64,000 bases of DNA from Pseudoscleropodium purum (Eukaryota; Streptophyta; Bryopsida; Hypnales; Brachytheciaceae). The first letter of the stretch is position 1. Every line of letters begins with the position of its first letter. Where the stretch lies: assembly GCA_963969395.1 (NCBI GenBank), contig OZ017804.1:5084001-5148000 (forward strand), written 5' to 3'. Shown piece after piece: positions 21,415 to 33,727 of the stretch. The position numbers and the translations under genes were made by a program. Below the pieces are notes generated by a model. It saw nothing but the letters and a program-made list of their open reading frames with translations. It made no database searches and had not been told where the DNA came from.

Positions 21415-22694
21415 GCGAACAATTTTCACGACCAGAGGCTTCACCCCCGTGTAATTCTTTGCAACCGATGGAGATTCGTCAGGGTTTAGACACTTCAAGA
21501 TTACTACGGTGCTGCCCTCTAAGGTCTGTATGTCCACATCTTTAAGAAGCTGCTCTACAATTGCCCACACTGTTCAGGAAAATTTTGGGTTCAGATTGCT
21601 TCGTGCTTCAGTTCATGCATCCGAATCTTCGCAATTGTAAACGCTTTCCAGGAATTGCAGACACGGGGTCAGACCGTACTCTCATGCGCTCCGAACTTGG
21701 AACATTTAATAACACCACTTCCTATCTCACTCCGGGGCGCACTTATTCTTTCAATTTGTAGATACAATAAAAAAAGTCCAGTATTCACTAAGCCTCTAAG
21801 TCTGTCAATAACATTTTGACGAATTGCGATGCCTTCTCAATTTTGCTTGATGATGCTGGAGAATTCACCTAACCACGTTTCAGGATTAGGGTTCCATCAC
21901 GCTTTCAGGATTCATGTTCTTAATCAGTTCAGTACTCGGTCTGTGTGATATACTCGGGGCAAGATGTGATCCGAAATGAGCACTGGTTTTTGATTTCTCA
22001 ACCCCTCTTCATGCTTCGTTTCCGTTACACTTTAAGTTGGGTTCCCAATGTCGAGTGCAATTCATGCCTAAAACAATCAGCTCTTGTAGTGTGAAGGCTC
22101 CAGAGTGATCTGAGAGGTAAGGATACTTCCTTTTCTGTGTGTGGCAATGAAGCTGGGTGGAACGCAAAGTTATTGGCAAATGCACACTACAATAGCTTTT
22201 GCCTTGATGTGTCGATTTGTCCCGCATTGCTGTAGCAGACGCAAGCTTGTTGTATAGATAGTAGCGTTACTCTAAACTTGACGTGGTTTTACTCATCCTC
22301 CATATTGTGCTTTGGCTGGACTAGCATTTATTCCAAAGACCAGGACATCAGCACTTTGCATCTTGCCTTAGTTTTTGTAGAAGTTGTTGCTGCAGTTATA
22401 TGAGAAATTTAAAGATTTTGTGGATGTAGCATGATTCCTAGCCATTCACATCCATTGGTTTTATTTGACACAATAAAAAGATGGAAGTACTCGTTTTGGA
22501 AATTTGCTACCTTGTTTTTAATTATGAGTAATTCTTGCACTGATACATGGCTCAAACTGGGGAAGTGTTGATTGTTTTCTTCGCGTTTCTCCTTTAATAG
22601 TAGGAAGGGCATTGTTCATGACTATTCCTGCAATGTGAAGTTTTTAAATTGATTAGAATACAGAGCATGGCTTTCTTATTTGCTCGTTTTGCAG
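21415..22694. other. non-repetitive, moderately GC-rich stretch; possible intron or UTR
   Basis: Less AT-rich than the rest of the window and without transposon motifs. Only short frames without family signatures are seen. It lies between the transit-peptide-like start and the exon-like blocks at 22695 and 23006. Confidence 0.3.
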
Positions 22695-22894
22695 GTTTCA
22701 GGTTGTAAGTTGTCTATACACGTGTAGGAGCTGCGATAATGGCCGTGGATTGCAAAATGACAGCATCCGTGGAGTGACTATTGACAGTTGGGCAATTGTG
22801 AATGGTTGCAATCCGTTAACTTTACTAGCATTGGCGAACTTCGAGCCACCTGCGAGCACCTTGTTGCGAGTGCTTGCAGTACACTAGCATTCTG
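22695..22894 (+). other. candidate internal exon
   Basis: The block is preceded by a pyrimidine-rich tract ending tttgcag and followed by tctg|gtgagt, a near-perfect plant donor. One frame stays open for about 64 codons and then ends with TAG a few bases before the donor, so if expressed it is either a last-coding exon or part of a non-coding RNA. Confidence 0.3.
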
Positions 22895-23005
22895 GTGAGT
22901 GCGTGCAAGTGATTTTGACCTAGAGTTACTGAATTTTTTTGATCCTAAATTGACCTTCCTTGCTTTGTGAAGAAGACTTGTAGACGTTGTTCATATGATT
23001 TGCAG

Positions 23006-23101
23006 ACCAAGGAAGAATCTGTAATTGCGGAGGTGCTACAAAACGTGGAACTGCAATTGTCACATATTGTTCGTCGGCTTCAAACACAGAGTAAGGCATA
23101 G
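23006..23101 (+). other. candidate terminal exon, 31 codons
   Basis: The block follows a good acceptor (gatttgcag) and reads TKEESVIAEVLQNVELQL, an amphipathic helix-like segment, then ends with TAG at 23099. A 111-bp putative intron separates it from the donor at 22894/22895. Family unknown. Confidence 0.3.
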
Positions 23102-23893
23102 CTTTCGATAGGTATGCAGTTCATTTTTAGGGTCGAATGAGGACATCAAAAAATCACGTTCATCTTAGGTAAGTATGGAATATTGGCACAGAATACAAAC
23201 TTAGTAAGGCGTGGTACATGTTTGCCAAAAATCCACACTTGAATAACTCAAGTCATCATAGACCACATGGACTTCTTTGCGTGTAAAATGGGATGACAAT
23301 GCCTTCCAAATTTGCGTAAGCTGCCACTTGAATCTCGTGTTTGCGGAATCTGCCACTTGGATGTGTTCCTGAATTCTACTTTGTGGTAATCAGTGGGTCA
23401 ACGGCATTCGGTTGGTCATCCTCTATCGCTACGCACCTGGATTTGAGTAACTAATTTGTATACCGATCATGATCATACGAAAATAACAGACGGGCTATCT
23501 CAACTAAAAGCAAAGCACATGTAATTATTACGAATTAGCTACTTGTGCGCATTGTCTCCATTTGTTTTGACTTCCAGATCTCACTCATTTCATCTTCTGG
23601 CTTCTTTGAACTCGACACGGAAGCCACCCACGACATCACCCATCTTATTCACAGATCCTTTCATATGAGTTCAAAAATTGAAGAACGAGTGAACGGGAAC
23701 TTCCTCAACTAAGTTACCACACGATTTCGTCTCATCCAGTGCAAGACAGCTTATTGCCAATTACTTTTCCACGAAATTCGAAACAGAAGTAGGAATCAAG
23801 GATGAGGAGTACATTATATTACTTAGTATGATCGTGTGAAACAAAAGATCAAGCTGAATAGGTGCAGCTAACACTCTGGCAAACCATAAAAAG
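23102..23893. other. no gene seen
   Basis: Non-repetitive, moderately AT-rich sequence. I find no frame with a recognisable motif and no structured repeat. Confidence 0.4.
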
Positions 23894-24126
23894 TTAGTCC
23901 TCAATGTAGAGAAGTTGCCAACCCTCCACCTTCCGAGGCTTCTTAGCAGGCCTACCGGCTTTCTTTTTCTTTTCACCCAAGGATGACCGCGGGGAAGCAT
24001 CTATCTGCCCTTTGTGTCCGGACGGAGTGTCCTTCAAGGTCTTGAGGTCCCTAGAGACAGTTCTCGTAATGCGCTTCTCAAACAAGTGAGGATTTTTGGA
24101 GCTGTTATTTCGCACGCCTTTCTTCT
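23894..24126 (-). CDS. candidate last exon of an unrecognised gene with a basic AT-hook-like motif
   Basis: The minus-strand frame is open from an acceptor-like site (attcatacag, just above 24126) to a stop at 23894. Its product is basic, contains KKKKAGRPAKKPRKVEGW near the C-terminus and ends LLYIED. The core AGRP flanked by Lys/Arg is like an AT-hook, a minor-groove DNA-binding motif, so a nuclear protein is possible. No in-frame ATG starts it, which fits an exon. The upstream exon candidate is at 24448-24660. Confidence 0.3.
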
Positions 24127-24447
24127 CTGTATGAATATTTGTTTTTTTGTTTCTCCCTACTAGAACGCATCATCTTTTCTGTCATATTGCCCAATGAAAA
24201 TTTTCAGAAGCCCGGCCAGCTCGTGGTGGTGAGTGTGTCACTCACTGGGCTCTTTGAGTCGTCTTCAATATGGTGAGCTCTAGCTTCACGGCCTGCAACC
24301 TCAGCAGCGTTCGCTGTGGCACGTGTGTTAGTGCACAAACATTGTAGAACGAATGCACACCTTAAGAGTTCTTCTCAGCATAATGTGTACAATAGATCAA
24401 CGTCAGTACAAAATGAAGAAAATTAAACCGTACAAGGTGTGATCACT

Positions 24448-24660
24448 TCAAATGCCAAGTAAAAAATAGTGGCACCTGCGTGAGGACACTGCAAATGCAA
24501 GGTCTCTCCTAGTAGACATAAATTGTAGTCTTCGTCCTTCTAAGCCATCAGTGGTCTCACTCTCCAAATCCTCAGAGGTAAATTCTCGGAATCCGAAGCT
24601 TTTCGACCATTCCGGGGACATGGCATTGCCACACGACACATTGGCGCAAGTATTGCTTCC
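24448..24660 (-). other. candidate internal exon
   Basis: The frame reads SPEWSKSFGFREFTSEDLE and has an ordinary amino-acid mix. It runs to an ag|gtgcca donor-like site at about 24473 and could splice to the block at 23894-24126. Not recognised. Confidence 0.2.
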
Positions 24661-25943
24661 TCATAGTGGTCATAGCTCACCCCAGATGTTAGAGATGACA
24701 ACAGGAGGCCACAAGAATATCATTCAAGTGGAAATGACAAGAACAAAACAGCTCAAGGGGAAATTCTCGGAGCGTGGTTTCCTCCATCCGGTTTCCCGGT
24801 AGGAAAGTGGATGTGGGTGCATTGCAAGGTCCCAGATTGCTTTTGGTCAAAGTTGGTGGTGAGTTGCTCGATGAGCTACCTGTGTTGTTTCTCGAAGAGG
24901 TCACGTTCTTTGCACAAGGCTCTGTCCTAGAAATCGACTAGAGTGTAGAGAGGGGATTTCAAGTAAGGTAGAAGCATCTAAATGCGACGCTTAGTCTGAA
25001 TTTACAGATCTTCAGCCTATCTATAAAATAAAACGATGTGCGTTTGATAGGAAATGGTTTTGGAAACAGACAAAATTAATTTCATATTTTTCTGAGCTTG
25101 TATGAATATAATACGAATTTTTGAAAACAACTATATAGATGCATCTATTGTGAATACTAAACCAACACCAAAGTGGACACGGAAACACCCCAAAATGACA
25201 CACTTTAAGTTTGGATCATGCGGAGCTGAATAGCTAATGCAAGTGAAAGTGACAACTTTTTGGAACCCCACTTCTCTACTTTGGGTCCAATTGCATTTGG
25301 ACTCAAGTTCTTTCTTAGGTATAAGAGAACAACTCTTGTTATATTTGGGTGCTTCTACCTTATTAATTTGTTTTCTAAGTATTAGAGTTACAAAAGTGAA
25401 GACCTATGACTATGAGCATTAAGGTCCTTAAACTGTGCAAGAAATAGGTGCATCCAATCATTCATTGTAGATTAAACTATATAATTGCAATTGTCTAAGA
25501 TGTGGATTTGGATGAGATATGACTAATTTTCATTTGATTGTCAATCATCTTCATTTTTGTCTATTATAAAATCATTGGTCTTGTTATTTGATTCAATATT
25601 TTCTTTTGAGATTGAAGGTGAAGAAAGGTTAGTCGAAATAAACAATAGAAATCCAAAAATTATTGCGTCTTGACTAAGACTATTATAAATCTTAAAGCAT
25701 TTATTAACAATAGAATATATAGCTAATAAATATAAAAGTCTTTGAAGCAACCTAAATTTAAAGATTTTAAAAATAAACAAAAATCAAATTGTAGATTCAA
25801 AATCTAATTACAATATCAAGAAAGTCAATATTGACCACAAAAAAGAATTTCAACATTCAAAAGAATTTTGGAGAGTTCTTTAGGAAGAATAACTAGTACA
25901 AAAGTACTAAGAATGTATAGGGACTACTCTAAATGAATCTCTT
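24661..25943. other. no gene seen
   Basis: The first 300 bp are similar in composition to the exon-like island. From about 25000 the sequence is AT-rich with only short frames and no motif. Confidence 0.4.
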
Positions 25944-25946
25944 GTG

Positions 25947-26270
25947 ATGCATAAGGCATTACAAGATGGTTTGGGGCCAAATTCTATAAACAAGGAAGAG
26001 GTAAATGAAATGCAAGATGATGGTATAGCACATGAAGAGTTTGTAGAGGATGCACCCTTTGATAGTTGTAGATATGACTATCCATGTCCTTTGTTCTCTA
26101 TTGTTCATGATACATTTACATATTATTTTATTGTAGTGCGTCATGCTAGTGGTGATGATCCAAAATCAAGCTATATAATTTGGCTTGCTAGGACCATTGC
26201 AAATCCAAATTTGGATCAAGCGCATGTTAATTTGATTTTAATCCAATATCAGATGCTTGCTTTGGATTGA
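25947..26270 (+). CDS. hypothetical ORF, 107 aa, possibly transposon-derived
   Basis: The frame opens at ATG 25947 and ends at TGA 26268. The product has an acidic start (EEVNEMQDDGIAHEEF) and a hydrophobic centre, with no motif that I recognise. It lies alone in AT-rich DNA. It may be a relic of a transposon coding region. No promoter is evident. Confidence 0.25.
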   Translation: MHKALQDGLGPNSINKEEVNEMQDDGIAHEEFVEDAPFDSCRYDYPCPLFSIVHDTFTYYFIVVRHASGDDPKSSYIIWLARTIANPNLDQAHVNLILIQYQMLALD

Positions 26271-27491
26271 CATATTTATATGGATGTGTGTACTAGGTGG
26301 AATACAAAAAAAGAAAATGTGTAGCACAAGGATCAAATAATCCCTCCAAATTGGTTGGATAAAGATTGTATTATAAAAACTTGAAAGTCACAATTCAAAA
26401 AAGAAACTTTAGATCCGAGAGTTTCAATTAATTCTAAAGGTACAAATTAGCATCATCAAGCAACCCATAGATGCCTACTTGTTTGATGAAGGCAATGATG
26501 CATCTTTAGTATGAGGATGAATAATTAGTAGATATATCACTATAGGCTTTTGTAGTTTTGTGAGTGTTTTTGACTCCACCTCTAAAATGAAAACATGCAC
26601 ACAAGTCCTAGTAGCAATTTTAGTAAATTCCAATGGGTTTTGAAAGTTTAGTGCTTTTTGGCCTTTCAAGCAATGAACACTTTATATTTGTTTTTTCTTA
26701 AATTTGACTATTTGTTCTTAATCTACCTAATTTATTTAAGAGTTTAATTTTAACTAGCAAATCAAAACTAATCCACTTAGATAATTATCTAATCTAATTA
26801 TAGAAGATGATCTACTATATCCAAAAGGGTAAGCACTTCCACTTCTGTAATTCCTACGGAAAACTATCTATGGATGAAAGTTAATCTTGATTCTACTCTA
26901 AAACTTCATCCGCTATCTAAAAATAGTAAATTAAATCTAAATAAATCTAAATTTTAAAGTATGATTGGTTATTGGTTGAATTAGTAATCTTTAAAGAGAA
27001 ATCTCAAATTTTGACTAATTTTAGAAAATTTAATCTAAAATAAAGTCAAAATTCATCCACCCTAAATTACCTTGATAATCAAACAATTTCCAAAATAAGA
27101 TAGATTTTTAAATTGTAAAAGATTGTCTAATTGATTCCTTCTTAAAGAGATTCTTTCATGAGTTTTTTTAATAATATTGTTAAATCTTCTTCTTCATTTA
27201 GTATGTTAAATTTCACCTTCATTTCTTTAATATTCTAATCTTTTCTAATTTTTTAAGTTTCTGTTAGTGATTCTATAGCTAATTTATTACTAAACCCAAC
27301 TACCATAATTCTAACTAATGAAATTCCAAATCCTATGTCTACTTTATTTATTTTTAAATCAATTGCAACTTAGAGAAAGAAGGAAATTAGCATACTTCTC
27401 CCTTGAAGGAGTCTATCATTCCGTCATTGTGAACTATTAAGTGTATTATGTCAAAGTATCTGTCTCTGTCCATGATTGTCTACATCATTAG
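26271..27491. other. AT-rich intergenic DNA
   Basis: Short AT-rich frames only. Repeated ctaattt and taatctaa words are composition, not an ordered repeat. Confidence 0.5.
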
Positions 27492-27499
27492 GTTGGATT

Positions 27500-27739
27500 C
27501 ATGGTTGTTATAGTGGACGGACGTCCAATTCGCCCGTCCGTTAGAGGTCCCGCCCGTCCGATATAGTCAACACATAGTTGACTTTCTGATAACGGAAAAA
27601 TAGGCCACGTAGATGTAATGTGGATTAAGGAACATGCTGGGCACGGACAAGATTTTCAGGTTACAAAGTTAAAGCCGTCCGGACCGTCCGTCCGTCCGTC
27701 CCATCCGATGACCCTAACTCGCCCGTTATGACAACCATG
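27500..27739. mobile_element. hAT-type MITE
   Basis: The unit starts CATGGTTGTTATAG and ends TATGACAACCATG, and is flanked by an exact 8-bp duplication gttggatt (27492-27499 and 27740-27747). The inside contains CGGACGTCCAATTCGCCCG near the left end and a run of CCGT/CCGTCC near the right, the same word set as the other copies, around an AT-rich centre. Not coding. Confidence 0.85.
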
Positions 27740-27747
27740 GTTGGATT

Positions 27748-29949
27748 TTAGTACTTTGTAGATAAACTTGACTTAACAATGTATTTATGTTGTTTCAAAT
27801 AATCCTAATTTTATTTAGGAATTATTTTAAATTTGAAACAACCAAATTCACTAAATCAAATCAATTGTTAATTGAATTTTTGGTTAATTGTTAATTAGTT
27901 AAATAATTTTGGAAGTACTTGTATTTAGTTTGTTTTATTGTTTTGGCTTATTAACCTAATAAAACAAATTCAAACAACATTCAACCAACTAACTTCAAAC
28001 AAAATCCATAATTAATGATTAACTACCAACAAATGAATAGTAAAAGGAATAACATCAATAAAAAAATAATAAAATGAATAGTAGAGAGAATCAATGACAA
28101 CTCAGGAGTCTAATTTGAATAGTAATATTCTCACCTTAATAGTTTTTTATTGTTTGATGTCGTCTTCCCTTCTCCAATTCTCCTCTTAGTCTCCTTCACC
28201 TAGCTTTCATCATTTGTTTGTTAGTTGTTGTGAAGATGGAGAGATGGTATGGAAGTGAGTTAGCTTAGCTTGCAAAGTTGATTTTAAGAGAGAACATACC
28301 TCTAGGATGTAAAACAAAAGTTTGTTGGCAGCGAGCAATGGCTTAGCCTTAGGTCCAATTTGAATTGGACATTATGTTGGATTGATTTTTATTTGAATTA
28401 TCACCCAATTAGCATCCCACAGCCCCAGTAGTCCCAAATAGGGCTCCAGTACCTCAAATGGAGCCCCAGTACCCCTCCCAAAGCTCACAGCCAGTACACA
28501 GAGCCTTATAGGCTAAACCCAGAGCCTTGTGGCCGAACCCAGATACCCAACAAGGTCTCTCCTGAAGCCCGGCAAGGTCTCTTGAGGGCCATCGGTTAGG
28601 CTGGCCAATTTAAATTGGAATTTTTTCCCTTTCACAAATAATACGGGTTAATTGGAATTTTAATAAATTGGATTTTAACTCCAATAAATAAAATCCACCA
28701 ACAATAATAAAAATTTGAAATCTAATTATTCCTAATGCAATACTAATAAAAATAAAGATAATACTAAATAATCAAAGAAATAATTAATGGCTAATAAAGG
28801 AATCTTGTTGCCAATAATATCCTCTTCAAGTCAACACTGTAGCATGTTAATAATTAAATCAAAGGAATTTAGTTGAATTACCTTAAGTTTGTTGAGTTTT
28901 AAGTGGAACTTCACCATTTGAAGTATTTCCAAGATAGTTTGGAAGTTTGAAATCTCAAGTAGACTGTTATCTTGCCTTCAAAGGGTGAATGTTATATAAC
29001 TCTAAAATTTTATGAGATCTACAAGAAAAGTCAGCATTAGAAAGTCAAAGCTTCATTGTGTGGAGCCAACCTAGACACTAATAACAGCAATTTCCTTAAG
29101 TTAGAGGAATTTCTCATGAAATCCACTTGGTTTGGGCCATGCTTCCATGTGTGGGGACAAACCTAGGTCTCGAAGATTTATTTAAACACCAAAGGAGGTA
29201 CGCATGATAGCGTTTAAATCGAAGTTTAGAAACTAAAGCAAACCAATTATGTTATACAACATGAATTGGCCAAATATTTGCTTTTAAAACCTTTTGGCAA
29301 AGTCTAGCCTTGCCGCCTTAAGAGTTTTAAACCAAGTGCTTGTTCAATGAAAACATATATGAATTTGGGAATCCAACTCCTAACACTCTAAAAGAAAGCA
29401 ATAATCAAAGGAATCAAAAACTTCATGAACTTATTAGCAAAGGTTGAGCAATCTTAAGGGAACCCAAAGTCTTTAAGACTCTTTACTAATACAAGTGAAA
29501 ATTAGAATAGAGATTTGGTCACCTCAATCGTTGGTGGTGTACTAAGAGAGAATTGTGTCCAACAGAGTGTCGGTACACCAAGCAAATTTGTCCGACAACT
29601 TGTCAATATAAGAATGTGCCAAAGTTTTGGCACTAAGAGAACAAGTTGCAAAAATGGATTTTAGAATGGGTTGTGAGAAACAAGGAGGGAGGGCCCTTAT
29701 ATACCCGTGGGAAAGGACCCACCTCCTTGTTTACCACAAGATATTTTGTTTTTTCCAACCTAAATAACTTCCTAACTAATTTAATCTATCCTAAAATATT
29801 TGTCCAACACATCTTTCTTTAGTCATCAGTAAGGTTCTCAAGCAAGTTCTTTAAAAGCCTCAATTATCCCTACAAATGATGCCTAAATCAAATCCATTGA
29901 CTTTTGAAAGATTTTGTGAAATCAAATCCTAATTAACTCCTAAAGGACC
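27748..29949. other. AT-rich intergenic DNA with short repeats
   Basis: From 28410 to 28600 phrases such as agccccagta and aaggtctct recur, a short degenerate repeat of higher GC content. The rest is AT-rich with no coding frame above noise. Confidence 0.45.
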
Positions 29950-30870
29950 AAGGCCTTTTTTGTGCCAAAAAATACTCAAAACTGCCATTTCTATGGCAAA
30001 AGGTAAAAAGAAATTAAATTGTTTGTTTTTTCACATCTAATTGTAGGATCTTACACCTAACTATTATGAGAATATGTGAAAAAAATTTCAGAATTTTTGA
30101 TCGCATAGATTGTATGATATATGCGTTTAAAGTAGAAAAAACAAGTTTTTTGGCACATTGTGGGATAAGATTTTTTAACTTTGAACATTTTTAACTTTAA
30201 TTTTTTGCACTACAACGTCTTGAGCTTTAAATCTCTATGGTATAAAATTGAGTTGAGAGTTTAGAAAAAATTCAAAAAATTCAAAAAATTTAATTTTTAT
30301 TTTTAAAAAATTGCTAAATACAAATAGGTACAAGATAGAAGGAAAATCTAAAACATTCATATCTCTAAATGAAATTAAAATGCACTAATTCCAGTAATGA
30401 GATTTTTCTAGCAAAAAATATTGACCATGTGAAATTTTTTTTTTTTCTAAATTGTAAAAATTGCATTTAGAAAAGAATCCTACAAGTTATTTTTTCAAAA
30501 AGATGCTCTAATTGCCCGAAAAACAAAATTGTTCACAACTTTCTCATAAAAAATCCAAATGGAATGAATCAAAGCTTCACATGTATACAAAAATATAATC
30601 TATGAGGAAAAAAATTAAAAATTAAAACTTTTAATTTTCAAAAAAAATTTGTTGCCCCTCGTCCCCTATTTTGAGTTTATTTGGGCATAACTTTTGTTTC
30701 CAAGCATTGATTGAAAAAAATTATATTCCCATGAAGCTAATCAATTTTTCTATCTTATAAAAGAAATTTCAAAAAATAAGGAAAAAATTTCAACTCGTAG
30801 ATACCTGCCCAAAATCCTATTTGTCCCTGAAAGGGACAATGGTCCTTTACGAGTTAACTCTAGATATTTT
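29950..30870 (+). repeat. dispersed repeat family A, copy 1
   Basis: This roughly 900-bp stretch aligns in order with 33728-34560 and 55318-56175. Shared landmarks are ccatttctatggcaa, atggaatgaatcaaagctt, gcataacttttg and a closing gtccctgaaagggac. No coding capacity is seen. Confidence 0.6.
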
Positions 30871-32342
30871 GTGTTTAACCTAAAGTCAATTCCTAGATAA
30901 CCTTTAAAAAGTCAAAATTGACTTTTTAAGGCAAGATTTGAAAATCTAATCAAATCAAATCAAACCTTTTCTTCTTCCCCAAGCTATCTGGGAATTTACC
31001 TTAACTTACTACAATTACACTAAAAAGTCAAACTAATGAGCTGACCCTCTCTATCTTTTAGGGAACAACTCCAAATTCAAAACGAATTGCATCATTGTAT
31101 TCAAAAGACCCGAATTCGCGGAGGGGATCCCCTTACCCCTTTTCCTAACCCATTTTTCATTGTGAAAACTACTCACGATAATTTCAGAGAAAAGTTAAAA
31201 CTCTAACTTTTGGAATTCCTGGTTTTTGTAGAATTTGAGTAGCCATGGTTCTTTAGAAGGTTGAAGAAAGTAAGAAAAGACCCCTTATTTGCATTAATTA
31301 GACACCATTAGCTCCTGGTTCACCGGTCAACCCACTGCCATGTAATAAATTCTTGGGAAATCTGATGTCATTATCGTTTCTGGTACTTTTGCTTATCATA
31401 AATTCTTCAAATTTGATAAGGTACTTTATTAGCACAAAAAATACTAATTTAATTTTTAGTGGTATTTTACCACACTTTAAGTAATTTCTATGAATTTATT
31501 AGCAACTTTAAACATAGTTGACTTTCCATGGAGTCATCATGGAAGCTTGTAAAATCCTGAAACTTTTTGAGCAACATTTAGGGAATCCCAAAAACCTTAG
31601 GGCAAAACCAAACTTCCAATTGCACTGTTCATGAAGATGCTAAAATTAGAAACTTCTTAATAATATCCATTCCAAGGGGAAATTATTCATGTATCAGGGT
31701 TTGTCATGGATGATTGGCTCCTCTGTTGACCTGCTAACATGCTTTTATCCTAAAAGCTCCTCTCTATAAGGTCCAATCTTCCTTTCCTCTGTCTACTCTT
31801 GATTTTGGTTGATATTTAGCAGTTTCCTACAAGACCAACATAAAGGATCCAAATTCTCTACGAATTGGATTCTATAGACTATTGGATTCTTTAGACCTAA
31901 AATTAGATTATTATGCTTAGCCAGATTGTTACATGTACCTTGGTGGTCATTTGTTACATGGACAAGACACTAGGTTTGACTAACTTATATATCCTTTCTT
32001 TCGCTTAAACATGTTATTTTAGTCTCATAATCTCTCAACTAACACTTAGAAGTAAAAAAAAACATGTTGTAAAGCATATTTCCTACTTTCAAGAAGATTC
32101 CTAACTCTATTGGCAGAGGCTGCTACCAATTTCCCTCAAATACTATAGTTTATGCATATTTGCATAAATATTCACTAAATGTTACAAAACATTTGCGAAA
32201 AATAAATTGAGAGTTCCAAGTGCCAACTTGAGGGCTCATAAGTTTGTATGGTGTACAAGTTTGTATGTGCATCAATTTCTAATATTATTTTTTGGCAATT
32301 TGTAATGGAGATTGAACTCTATAACATATTTTAATTATCACC
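30871..32342. other. AT-rich intergenic DNA
   Basis: I see no gene and no ordered repeat. A short GC-richer patch near 31100-31140 (gcggaggggatcccc) has no evident role. Confidence 0.45.
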
Positions 32343-32561
32343 ATAAGAAACCAAAGTTTCCTAATGTCAAAAGAAACCGATTTTAGGTGACATCAAAAAA
32401 AACATCTCATGTTTTTATGTCAACAATGATGTCCAGTATAACATCAATAGACATCATTGTTGACATAAAAACATGAGATTTTTTTTCGATATTACCTTGG
32501 ATGTCACCTAAAATCGGTTCCTTTTGATGCTAATCCATCATCTAAAACAAGGTTTTCTTAT
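32343..32561. repeat. near-perfect inverted repeat (hairpin/MITE-like)
   Basis: The left arm (32343-32433) and right arm (32450-32561) are complementary with few gaps, separated by a 16-bp loop. Inner arms read atgtcaacaatgatgtc and gacatcattgttgacat. The ends are ataagaaa and tttcttat. A transcript would fold into a long stem. No clear target duplication was found, so it may be a foldback MITE or a small-RNA precursor. Confidence 0.75.
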
Positions 32562-32689
32562 AATGCATTATTCCTTTGTCATGTTATGCATTGTAGATCT
32601 TCTATATTGTATTTTTATGATACACATTGTTTCATTTTTCTATAATAGGTTCACTTGTCTTTTCAATGATGAATAATTTAGATCTTCTC

Positions 32690-33310
32690 TAGGGTGGTTG
32701 TAAGAAAGGCCGCCCATTTTTTGAAGCATTTTGCCAAAACTACAATTTTTGCTCTTAGTACTATAAGTACTACAAAACAGAACAATCTCAACTGTTGATA
32801 AAAAAATTGACGACTAAAAGTACCATTATAAATACTATGAATACTTGTAAATATTGAAATAGTATCGTTTGACAAAAAATTGTCATAGAAAATAGATACA
32901 ATGAGGTATAAATTAATAATAAATAAAAAATCATGAACAAAAAAATCTAAAAATTGGGAGTTTGATGGTAATCAGAGTTCATCAAAAAAATGAAGCCAAA
33001 ATCATCTTCACTATTGAAAAGTGCATGCACAAGGGACCTCTATTTGCATGTATATGGACAACAAAAATAATGTTTTTTTTAATTTCTTTTTGTTGGGCAC
33101 ATGCCTATCTAGTGTGAAAATATCCTACTAAAATTTTAGCTCTACATTAGTAATTATGGATAGTCCACAGTACTAAAAAACCCTAAATTGCAAAATGTGA
33201 CAAATTAGCTAAATTTAAATTTAAATATGAATTTTTGAAATTTTTTGAAAAATAAGAATTCTCTTTATAAACAAGTTGGTTATCTTCAATAAAAATTTCG
33301 AGTACATCAA
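32690..33310 (-). repeat. dispersed repeat family B, inverted copy
   Basis: The reverse complement aligns with 53785-54415 through ordered landmarks: aagataaccaacttgtt, tagggttttttagtact, tccacatgcatgtaaac in variant form, and tttcttgcaactaccc in variant form. No coding function is evident. Confidence 0.6.
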
Positions 33311-33385
33311 CATCATTCTCCAAATGTTATGGTAAGACTAAACTTTGCAATTGAAAGTGTGACAAAAAATAGTACCACCTTTTCT

Positions 33386-33500
33386 CAAGGTTGTCTTCCC
33401 TGACAAACGGACAACATGACGGACAAAATGTGTCGGACGTCCAATAGACCCCCCATCCATCTAATAAAGTCAATTTTATCCTTTGACTTTTTAAAAATTA
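33386..33500. mobile_element. hAT-type MITE fragment, left end only
   Basis: It begins CAAGGTTGTCTTCC and continues with GGACGTCCAATAGACC, matching the left part of the copy at 27500. No right end or duplication was found downstream, so the copy is truncated. Confidence 0.55.
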
Positions 33501-33727
33501 TTTTTATTTACCATAGCCTATTTGGTAGCCATGTGGCATATGTGTGACATAATTTGAGGGTGCATGCGGGTATGACTTGGAGGGGCGACCACAGGCAATG
33601 GGTGACCACCAGTAGGTGACCTCGGGTAGGGGCGACTGCGGGTGGGCGATTGTGGGTAGGGGCAACCATGGGTAGGGCGACCTCTTGTATTGTGATTCAA
33701 AACTGTTAGTTCTATTGCATTCATCCA

